The notes below the pieces were generated by a model. The model had not been told where the DNA came from. It ran no database searches and saw nothing but the letters and a program-made list of their open reading frames with translations. From the NCBI RefSeq assembly GCF_004000785.1, contig NZ_BILX01000057.1, positions 1 to 42,213 on the forward strand: DNA of 42,213 bases, given 5' to 3'. Below, in pieces: positions 15,110 through 23,136 of this stretch; positions within the stretch are counted from its first letter, which is position 1, and the number at the start of each line of letters is the position of its first letter. Position numbers and translations under genes: made by a program. Origin of the DNA: Paenibacillus ehimensis NBRC 15659 (GTDB taxonomy: Bacteria > Bacillota > Bacilli > Paenibacillales > NBRC-103111).

Positions 15110-18100
15110 TTACAGCTTCTTGAAGATCCGGTACAGGATAACGGCCGTCTCGGCTCTTGTCGCCTGTCCCTGCGGATTCAGTCCGCTGCCGTTGCCCTCC
15201 ACGATACCGGCTTTGACCATAGCGGCCACGCTGTTCGTTGCGTACGAAGCAACAGCGGCTTTGTCGCTATAGGCAGCCAGATCCGCCGCAGCTCCCCGAA
15301 TTTCGAGCTTTTTGGAGACGTCCAGCGCTCTAGCCGTAAGCACCATCAAATCTTGCCTCGATATTTTTTCTTTCGGGTTGAATTTATTGTCTCCCACCCC
15401 GTCGGTAATGCCCAGCTTCTTCGCAATGCCGATGGCCTGATAATAATAATCGCCCGGATTCACATCGCTGAAGTTGGAATCGAAATCGCCTTTTAAACCA
15501 AGAGCGCGTACCAGCAAGGTGATAAAATCCGCTCTCGTTATGTTTTGACCCGGCTCAAACGTCGTGTCGGAAGTGCCTTGAATAATTCCTTTCGAAGCGA
15601 GCACGGCAATCGCTTCGCTGGCCCACGCGTAGCTCTCCGTCACGTCGCGGAACGGATTCGGTACCGGCGCAGGCGTCGGAGCCGTTGGGGTTTGCTTGCC
15701 CGGCTGCGGAGATGCCGGCTGCTCCGGCTTCGGTTGCTCCGGTTTAGCCGGGGTTCCCGGATTGGCCCCGCTGCCGCTTCCGTTGCTGCCGTCTCCACTG
15801 TTGTCGTCGCTGCTCGAAGATGAGCTTTCCGTCCGCACGGTGACGCTCGGCCCGGCCGACCAGTTCCCCGCGGCGTCTACCGCCTCGACTTGGAACGTAT
15901 AGCGGGTGTCGCTGCTCAGCCCCGTCACGCGGTACGACAGCTTGTCGCCAGACAGCTTGACCAGCTCTTGATCTCCGCTCTTGATCCGGTAGCCGGTGAC
16001 CGCCACATTGTCCGCCGCGGCGTTCCAGCTTAACGTGACCGCCGTATCCGTCACATCCGTCGCCTGCAGCGCGCTTCCTTCCGGCCATACCGGCGCCGTT
16101 TTGTCCGTGCCGTCCGTCGGCGGTAAAGCGCCTGTCGTGAAGCCCCAGATGTCCGACAGCGATTGCCCGCTGTTGTTGTCCGCTGCCCGCACGTACCATT
16201 GGTAGTAGCTTTGCGGCTGCAGACCGCTCCAAACGACGGAAGCCTCCTGCCCCCCGGCGACCTGATTCGCTTGGCCGATCTCCTGGTCCGTATACACGCT
16301 GATGCTCATGTAGTCCGTCGCCACGCGCTTCTGCATCGGCGTCAGGTTTACGTCCAGCTCAAGCTCGTCCTTGCCCGGATACTCCTTCGGATCGTAGTAG
16401 TTGTAGTCGTCCAAATACGGCGAATACGTTTTTACGTAAATTTTGTTCTTGTTCACATCGAATTGCAGCAGGCGAATGTAGCCGAGCCCGCCTTTTTCGG
16501 CGCCCTGATAATCCGCAAGCATCTGGTAGACGGTGCGGTCCGGTTTGCCGTCGCCGTCGTCGTCGATCGGATCGATTTTCGTTTCCGCATCGTGATAGTG
16601 GCCGCTCAAGACGGCAATGACGTTTTTGTTCGGGACGACGACCTGCTCGTAAATTTTATCCGCAATCGGGGCCCGGTTGCCGGAGACGAGCAAAAATTCA
16701 TGGAAGCTCAAAATCGCTCTGCGGTCCGGGTGCCGCTTCAGCACCTCGTCCAGCCACTGAATTTCGGCATCACCGATGTTCCAGCCCATGTAGACGAAAA
16801 TAAAATCGTTGCCGCCCGCGGAAACCAGGTCGTAATGACCGCGGTTGTTCTGATAAGACCCGCCGAAGGTTGGCTGCTTCTTGAACCGGTCCTCGCCAAA
16901 ATATTTCCAGTACTGCGTATAGTCCGACAGCTGATGGGACACGTCATGATTGCCCGCAAGCACGCCATAAGGAACTTTCGCATCCTCCAGCACCTTCATA
17001 TTCCGGTCCGCTTCGATCCACTGGTACTCTTTGTCCGCTTCATCGACAATATCGCCGGTATGGACGACGTATTTGATTTTCATCTCTTCGTGGCGATCGG
17101 CAATCCACTGCACGTTGCGGCGGTAAATTTCCGGGTAGCTCTCCGAATAGTACTGCGTGTCGGACATCCACAGGAACGAAAAATCGTACGGCTGCTGCGA
17201 TACCGGAAGCTCGTCCTGCACGATCAATTGAAGCGTGCCGTTCGTATTGTACTCCCCGGCGGTCACGGTAGCGGTCAATGCAAAATCTTCCGTGCCCGCC
17301 ACCTTGCTGTCGAGCATCGTCCACTGCTGCGCCTTCGGACTCCAGCCGTACAGGCTGACCTTGCGGCCTTCGAGCGATTTGCCCTGCCATTCCACCTTCA
17401 CTCGGTCCGCCGCTTGCACGGACGGGTCCAGCTTCGCTTCGAAACGGTGGTACGGGAATTGACCGATTGAATCGTCGATCAGATAGTCGCCGTCCGGGGC
17501 GCCGATCTTCCGATAGTCTTCTTCGGTGAACGCCTTCTCCCCGGCCAGCTCCAGCTGCTTCGGCGGCTCGATATCCGATGCGCCCCGCTTGGCGGTCAAA
17601 CCGGCCCTGTGGCTGCCGCCATAGTGGAACCCTCGATAGAACGCCACGTTCATCTCATCTTGGTTCGGGTCCCCGACCTTGACCTTCAGCACGGCGTTCG
17701 GATCGATACCGCTCTGCCCGTCGACAGGCGCCACAACGGTCGGCTTATACGGATCTTCCTCCGGCACCTCGAAGCTGACCGTGCTCTCGGCCTTGTTGCC
17801 TACGTTGTCCTCCGCCCGGATCACGAGCGTATGCGCCCCCTTGCCAAGCTGTGAGGAGGTCGTCGCATACGGCAGCGTAACCGGCTTGCCGTTCAAGGCC
17901 GCCTCGACGTCTTTCAGTCCCGTCAGCGCATCCGTTACCTTCGCATCAAGCGTAATCGCTCCCCGGTATACCTTCCCGCTTTCGACCGAAGGCTCGATGA
18001 CCGGTGCCGTGTTATCGACCGTCACGTTCGCCGTTACCGTGCCGTACACCGCGCTGGTAGCCGTCACTTGGTGCACGCCGTCGTTCAGCTGCTTCGTATC

Positions 18101-20545
18101 CCAAGCATACGCTCTGGCTTTCAATTGATCGGCATCCAGATTGAATTGGAAATCGAGCGCCGGGAAACGGCCGCTGCTGTCGCCCATCTTGATCTCTTTT
18201 TCCTTATTGGCATACTGCGGGTCATACAGCGCCGTGCCGTCCGCGAGCACGAGCCGCACGTTTTTCACGTTGAAATCGTCCTTGTTCTCCTCCGGACGGT
18301 CGTCGAACGGCGACGACTTCGAGCCCGCCCGGATGGAAAATACGTTGCCGCCTACACGCAGCCGGTCAGCGCCGATCGGCACCGAAAGGGTCCGGTAGGT
18401 CGGAATCGGGTCTTGGAACGTATAGATGATTTCTTGGCCGACGGTCACGGCATTTTTGAAATAATAATCGACCGAAGCCGCGTCGAAGGCAAAATAGGCA
18501 TCGCTCTCCATCGCAGCATACGTCTGGGAAGACAGGTCCTGACCGTCAATGGCCAGCTTCACCTCAGCCGGGCCGGACTGCCCTGCAGCCGCCTTGACGA
18601 TACGATGGCCGGATACGAGCTCCCCGTCCTTCAGGTTCAGCCGGAGCCCGGCCTGATTCATGCCGCCGGTTACGTTCGCCCGGTATACGGGGGAGGTCGT
18701 CTCGTTCGTCCCGTCGGACACCTTGAAATAATATTCGATGTACGCTTTACCGATCAGATCGGGCGAATACACCGTATAATGATACTTTTTATCGTTGTAG
18801 TCCTGATACAGGTACCGTTTCGTATACTCCGCCTGCTTGTCCGAGCGGAAATACAGCGCCGTCGTCAGCACCTGACGGTCGTCCTGGGCATCGGCGACAA
18901 GCTCCAGATTGCTCCACTGCTCCACTTGCGACACTTGGGTCAGGTTCGTCACTGTCGGGGCCGACGTATCCGGAGTTACGATGAGCGATTTCGCAGGGAC
19001 TTGTCCCGGCTCCAAGCTTCCCGGACTGGCCGGCTTCAACCCGGCGCTCGCCTTGATCATCGTTCCCGTACCGTCCATCGGATACTTGTAGACGATGCCG
19101 TAATTTTCTTTCGTTTCGTTCGGCAGCGAGCCGTCATAATACGCGACGGATACGTCGACGTGCGTATTGGTTCCGATGGCTGCGCCCCGCTTGGAGCCAT
19201 TGGCCATCCCGTCGCTGTATACTTTGACGATGTCCGTATGTTCCACGAGGTTCGTCTGGAAGGCCGCGTTAAAATCCGCTACGGTTTTGGCCGTATTTTG
19301 GCTGTTGATGACCCAGAACACGAACGGCTTCTTCGGCTGAAGAATCAGGTCCTCCCGGTCCGTCGGCCAGATCACGTCGCTGTCCGGCCCCGAATCGGTA
19401 TACCGGTAGAACAGCTTGTAGTCCTTGAAATTAATCGGCTGGTCCGTATTGTTGTAAATCTCGATAAATTCATAGCCGTCCGCTCCTCCGACGTTCGTGC
19501 TGTTCGGCAGCAATTCGGTCACGAGGATCGGCGGCAGCTTCGAATCATCGAAGTCGGGCAGCTTCACCGTTACCGTATACGTCTCCGAAGTAACCGTCCG
19601 GCTCCCGTCCTTCGCCTGAATAAAATACTGCAGCACGGCTTCGGCCAGCGACTCCCGCGGAATTTTCGCCGTATACCCACCGCCCGGAGCCGGAGCCATC
19701 GGCAGCGAAGTGAACGCCGACTGCGACCCGGTTTTATAATAGACCGCAGCCGTGACCGTCTGCTGATTCCCGGTAAATACGGCCGAAATCGGCAAATCGT
19801 CCGCATTCGACGCTTCCGCAGGAGGCGTATGGCTGATTTGCAGGTTGGAGCCCGACGGCACGTCGTCCGGTGTCAGCTCCGGTACCTGGAAGGCCTCCAC
19901 GCGGCCCGGCGACGCCGCCGTCGTTCCCGCGCTGCTCATCGTCATGTTGACGCTGCCGTCCGTCGGATACTGATACACGATCCCCATATCTTTGACGGTC
20001 TGGGCGTCGTTCTCATACGAAGCGGAAGAGATGACGCTGCCGCTTTTATCCTTTATTAGCACGCTCCGGGGCGCGCTGTTCGACATGCCCCCGCCGCCGT
20101 TCACGCGGAACAAATTGACGTTTTCCTGCAGCGGCGTGCCGTAATTCGCATTGAAGGCCGCTGTCGGTTCATTCGTATTGTCGGCGTTCATGACCCACAG
20201 CACGATCGTCTGCTGAGGCGCAATCGCCATATCGTTGTTATAGACCGCCGACCATACCGTCTCGGTCGAACCGGCCAGGTAGGCCAGCGTATAGTCCTTG
20301 AAGTTCACCGTCTGCTTCGAATTGTTGTATACTTCGATGAACTCGTACGCATCGACGGCTTTTCCCGCCACATTCGAGCTGTCGGGGACAAGCTCTGTGA
20401 CGAGCAGCTTCGGCACTTTCGCATAATCCGGCATACCGGCCGCCTCTGCTGCCGGCGTTCCCCATCCGCCCGGAGGCAGCAGTCCAAGCAGCAGACCGCC
20501 CACCGTCAGCGCCGAAACCCACGATTTCCACTTCCTGTTAAACAC
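15110..20545 (-). CDS. Giant SLH-anchored surface protein with lamin-tail domains and a calcineurin-like phosphoesterase
   Basis: About 1811 residues are secreted by an N-terminal signal peptide ending near AEAAG. In order: a lamin-tail domain (about 40-200; LLVTELVPDSS, YEFIEVYN), a second one (about 340-510; ILVTELLPNST, YEFIEIYN), several Ig-like stretches, a metallophosphoesterase (about 1120-1330) with SDTQYY, GDIVDE, GNHDV and GHYHD metal-binding motifs, a fibronectin type III domain (about 1480-1570), a Pro/Ser/Gly-rich linker and three SLH repeats at the end (starting NPFRDV). The first metal motif is D-T-Q where many family members have D-x-H. It should sit on the cell wall and cleave phosphoesters or nucleotides; the substrate is unknown. 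I use GTG 20545, ten bases after GGGAG; GTG 20554 is too close to that site. Confidence 0.9.
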   Translation of the reverse strand: MFNRKWKSWVSALTVGGLLLGLLPPGGWGTPAAEAAGMPDYAKVPKLLVTELVPDSSNVAGKAVDAYEFIEVYNNSKQTVNFKDYTLAYLAGSTETVWSAVYNNDMAIAPQQTIVLWVMNADNTNEPTAAFNANYGTPLQENVNLFRVNGGGGMSNSAPRSVLIKDKSGSVISSASYENDAQTVKDMGIVYQYPTDGSVNMTMSSAGTTAASPGRVEAFQVPELTPDDVPSGSNLQISHTPPAEASNADDLPISAVFTGNQQTVTAAVYYKTGSQSAFTSLPMAPAPGGGYTAKIPRESLAEAVLQYFIQAKDGSRTVTSETYTVTVKLPDFDDSKLPPILVTELLPNSTNVGGADGYEFIEIYNNTDQPINFKDYKLFYRYTDSGPDSDVIWPTDREDLILQPKKPFVFWVINSQNTAKTVADFNAAFQTNLVEHTDIVKVYSDGMANGSKRGAAIGTNTHVDVSVAYYDGSLPNETKENYGIVYKYPMDGTGTMIKASAGLKPASPGSLEPGQVPAKSLIVTPDTSAPTVTNLTQVSQVEQWSNLELVADAQDDRQVLTTALYFRSDKQAEYTKRYLYQDYNDKKYHYTVYSPDLIGKAYIEYYFKVSDGTNETTSPVYRANVTGGMNQAGLRLNLKDGELVSGHRIVKAAAGQSGPAEVKLAIDGQDLSSQTYAAMESDAYFAFDAASVDYYFKNAVTVGQEIIYTFQDPIPTYRTLSVPIGADRLRVGGNVFSIRAGSKSSPFDDRPEENKDDFNVKNVRLVLADGTALYDPQYANKEKEIKMGDSSGRFPALDFQFNLDADQLKARAYAWDTKQLNDGVHQVTATSAVYGTVTANVTVDNTAPVIEPSVESGKVYRGAITLDAKVTDALTGLKDVEAALNGKPVTLPYATTSSQLGKGAHTLVIRAEDNVGNKAESTVSFEVPEEDPYKPTVVAPVDGQSGIDPNAVLKVKVGDPNQDEMNVAFYRGFHYGGSHRAGLTAKRGASDIEPPKQLELAGEKAFTEEDYRKIGAPDGDYLIDDSIGQFPYHRFEAKLDPSVQAADRVKVEWQGKSLEGRKVSLYGWSPKAQQWTMLDSKVAGTEDFALTATVTAGEYNTNGTLQLIVQDELPVSQQPYDFSFLWMSDTQYYSESYPEIYRRNVQWIADRHEEMKIKYVVHTGDIVDEADKEYQWIEADRNMKVLEDAKVPYGVLAGNHDVSHQLSDYTQYWKYFGEDRFKKQPTFGGSYQNNRGHYDLVSAGGNDFIFVYMGWNIGDAEIQWLDEVLKRHPDRRAILSFHEFLLVSGNRAPIADKIYEQVVVPNKNVIAVLSGHYHDAETKIDPIDDDGDGKPDRTVYQMLADYQGAEKGGLGYIRLLQFDVNKNKIYVKTYSPYLDDYNYYDPKEYPGKDELELDVNLTPMQKRVATDYMSISVYTDQEIGQANQVAGGQEASVVWSGLQPQSYYQWYVRAADNNSGQSLSDIWGFTTGALPPTDGTDKTAPVWPEGSALQATDVTDTAVTLSWNAAADNVAVTGYRIKSGDQELVKLSGDKLSYRVTGLSSDTRYTFQVEAVDAAGNWSAGPSVTVRTESSSSSSDDNSGDGSNGSGSGANPGTPAKPEQPKPEQPASPQPGKQTPTAPTPAPVPNPFRDVTESYAWASEAIAVLASKGIIQGTSDTTFEPGQNITRADFITLLVRALGLKGDFDSNFSDVNPGDYYYQAIGIAKKLGITDGVGDNKFNPKEKISRQDLMVLTARALDVSKKLEIRGAAADLAAYSDKAAVASYATNSVAAMVKAGIVEGNGSGLNPQGQATRAETAVILYRIFKKL

Positions 20546-20597
20546 GCTTTGCACACTCCCGTCTGGTCTTGTAGGTGATTCCGATCTTCCAAATCGA

Positions 20598-20626
20598 ACT
20601 ATACCCGGGAGCGTCCCGGCTGCCTA
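20598..20626 (-). promoter_or_regulatory. Probable promoter of the SLH phosphoesterase with a palindrome in its spacer
   Basis: On the minus strand TATAGT (20603-20598) is a good -10 element, while the -35 place (20621-20626, TAGGCA) is poor. Between them CCGGGA, three bases and TCCCGG (20605-20619) form a perfect inverted repeat, probably an operator or activator site. It lies in the 240-base region shared with the divergent AraC gene, which has a TACAAT -10 element at 20752-20757. Confidence 0.42.
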
Positions 20627-20794
20627 TACACATCTTCTTCGATCCTTTGCACCGCTTGTCATCCGCCCGTTAAGCTTTTGTGAAGCGCCAAATCGTTAAA
20701 AAAGCGCAGGATCCAAAAAAGTGCCCATACCTTTGGCAGCCGCTATTGCGCTACAATAGAAGGACGCATCCAGACGATAAAGGAGCCTGTCCGC

Positions 20795-23059
20795 ATGATC
20801 GCTTTGCTTGTTCGCCAATCTTTATTCCGCAAAATATTAACGAGCTTTATGATCCTGATCGTCATCTTCGCGCTGGTCGATGTCGCCATCTTCTCGCTCG
20901 TCAAAAACCGCCTTCACGGCGAACGGATCGAGCAGAACCGTTTGACGCTGCGCCATGCGGCGGACCGGTACCATTCCCAATTCGAACGGGTGAAGAACGC
21001 CCTGTACAAGCAGTACACGGACAAGGACGTGACTAGGCTGAACCGCCTCATCATCTCGATGACGCAGAAGGATTCGTTCAAAACCGGCGCGATTGTCGAA
21101 GACATCCAAGTGACGGTACGGGAGCCGGAGCTGTATTTGGACAATATGATGCTGCTCTTCAAGCCGGTTCCGCTGCTGGTGGACAAGAAGGGAGCCGAGG
21201 AAGAGGAACGGCTGTTTTCCGACATTTTCACGAGCGAAACGTATTCTTCTACATATTGGAAAGCGCAGTTCGAACGCGAGCCGAACTATGTCATTCATCC
21301 GGCGGCTTCGTTCTTTAACCCCGCGGAATATCCGGAGAAAAAAACGCTGATTCCATATTCCATCAAGCCGCCGACGGCAAGCTACCTGGTCGTTGCCATG
21401 ATCGACGCCGAGCGGCTGCGGCAAGCGATAGCCGGAGAGCGGACCAATCTCAACCTGACCATTCTGGAACCGGACGGGCGTGTCCTGTATCGGACGAGCA
21501 CCGGCGGACCGGAGCTGCCGGACGGGCTGCTGTCCGCGCTGCCGGCAGCCGGCGGCGGACCGGATTACACGGTGCTGGACGGCAACTATTACTTCAACCA
21601 ACAAGATGCGGACGGCTTGCAGTACATCCTGACCGTTCCGGGCCTAAGCTTCGCGGAAGAGACGAACCGACTGAATAAGCTCATGCTGCTTGTCATGGCA
21701 GCGGCGGTTATCGTCAGCCTCGTGCTGTCGGTCCTGTTGAGCAAGCGGATCCATAAGCCGGTCCGGGAGCTGCTCTCTTCCATCTCGAACCCCGGCGAAA
21801 CGGCGCCGGACAGCCAGATCCATGAATTCGACCTGATCGGCCATAAAATCCAGACGCTGCTCAAGGAGAAAGACGAGATCCTCGGCGAGCTTCGGCAGCA
21901 GCAATCCGTATTGAACGGCTACGACTATATCGCCAAACTGAAAAATATCAATCACGAGCTGAGCGACTGGCACAGCATTCCGCATCATGCGGAGACATTC
22001 ACCATCGTGCTCTACGAGCTTCGCTTCCGCTCCGCCGCTTTCGTGGATATGCCGGTCAACCGGGAGCTCGCGGCCCAATCGATCGGCGAGCACCTCAAGC
22101 TGGTGATGGACGAGCGTTTTCCCGGCTCCTATACGTTCCGGATGGAGACGCATCAATTCCTGTCGGTCGTGCCGGGCAACGAACGGGACCGTTTGGTGGC
22201 GATGCTGGAGGAGCTGAAGCCGATGCTCGACCGCGACCGGCGCCATTGCCTGGTCACGGCGGCCGTCAGCTCGTGGTTCGGGCATTCCGCCCAGCTCGGG
22301 CACGCCTACAAGCAGGTGCAGGAGATGGCCCGGCAAGCGAGACTGCTTGAGGAGATGCAGATCGTGCTGGAGTGCCGCGCCGATCCGTCCGTCTATGCGC
22401 TGACGCTGACCCAGGAGCAGGAGCTGAATGCCGCGCTGCAAGCGGCGAATGCGGCCGAAGCTATCCGGCTCGTCGGACAATGGCTGGACGAGCTGGACCG
22501 GGATGAAGCGAGCGTCCGGCGGTTCCGGCTATTCGCCTCCTCCGTTTCGGCGCAGGCGCAAAAAATCGTGGAGCACTACAAAGTGGAGGCAAGCATCTCC
22601 TGGCGGCTGAAGCCGATGATCCAGCAGCTCGGGGAATGCTGTACGCTGGAGGAATACCGCGATACGCTGCAAGCGTTCCTGAACGCCGTTACCGTATTCA
22701 TCAAGGAGAAAAAGGAAGCATCCGATCCGATCGTCGAGCACGTGCTCGGCGTCCTTCAAAGCCATTATGCGGAGGACCTCTCGCTCGAGGCGCTGGCAGG
22801 GTCGCTGAACCTGACGCCGGCCTATGTCTCCACCTATATTAAAGAGAAAACCGGGGTCAATTTTACCGACCATCTGCATGACATCCGCGTCCGGAAGGCG
22901 CAGGAGCTGCTGCTGCTCGAAACCGGACTGAACATTCAGGAAATCGCCGAGCAGGTCGGCTACCGCAATATTTCCTCGTTTAACCGGATGTTCAAAAACC
23001 GCACCGGACAATCGCCCGGCGAATACCGGAGAACGCAAACGATGGCGCGAACTTCTTGA
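20795..23059 (+). CDS. Membrane-anchored AraC-family regulator with extracytoplasmic sensor domain
   Basis: The protein has 754 residues. A membrane helix at about 16-36 is followed by an extracytoplasmic region of about 250 residues resembling a double Cache sensor, a second helix at about 290-312 and a HAMP-like stretch. The cytoplasmic middle part contains a degenerate YesN-like region, and residues 655-750 are an AraC-type double helix-turn-helix (LNLTPAYVSTYIKEKTGVNFTDHL, NISSFNRMFKNRTGQSPGEYR). Such one-component regulators in Paenibacillus usually control adjacent carbohydrate genes. Here the divergent neighbour is the SLH phosphoesterase, so its control is the simplest inference. GGAGC lies upstream of the ATG at 20795. 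Confidence 0.87.
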   Translation: MIALLVRQSLFRKILTSFMILIVIFALVDVAIFSLVKNRLHGERIEQNRLTLRHAADRYHSQFERVKNALYKQYTDKDVTRLNRLIISMTQKDSFKTGAIVEDIQVTVREPELYLDNMMLLFKPVPLLVDKKGAEEEERLFSDIFTSETYSSTYWKAQFEREPNYVIHPAASFFNPAEYPEKKTLIPYSIKPPTASYLVVAMIDAERLRQAIAGERTNLNLTILEPDGRVLYRTSTGGPELPDGLLSALPAAGGGPDYTVLDGNYYFNQQDADGLQYILTVPGLSFAEETNRLNKLMLLVMAAAVIVSLVLSVLLSKRIHKPVRELLSSISNPGETAPDSQIHEFDLIGHKIQTLLKEKDEILGELRQQQSVLNGYDYIAKLKNINHELSDWHSIPHHAETFTIVLYELRFRSAAFVDMPVNRELAAQSIGEHLKLVMDERFPGSYTFRMETHQFLSVVPGNERDRLVAMLEELKPMLDRDRRHCLVTAAVSSWFGHSAQLGHAYKQVQEMARQARLLEEMQIVLECRADPSVYALTLTQEQELNAALQAANAAEAIRLVGQWLDELDRDEASVRRFRLFASSVSAQAQKIVEHYKVEASISWRLKPMIQQLGECCTLEEYRDTLQAFLNAVTVFIKEKKEASDPIVEHVLGVLQSHYAEDLSLEALAGSLNLTPAYVSTYIKEKTGVNFTDHLHDIRVRKAQELLLLETGLNIQEIAEQVGYRNISSFNRMFKNRTGQSPGEYRRTQTMARTS

Positions 23060-23136
23060 GACGGGGAGATAGAACTGAACAAGGCGAATCAAGTATAATG
23101 GGAAGGAGACCAACTTAACCGTTCTGCGGAGGAATT

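Noticed and set aside
18068..20059. A 663-codon open frame on the plus strand opposite the SLH phosphoesterase gene
   Set aside because: It mirrors the codons of a clearly real gene in GC-rich DNA, has no ribosome site and encodes no recognisable domain.
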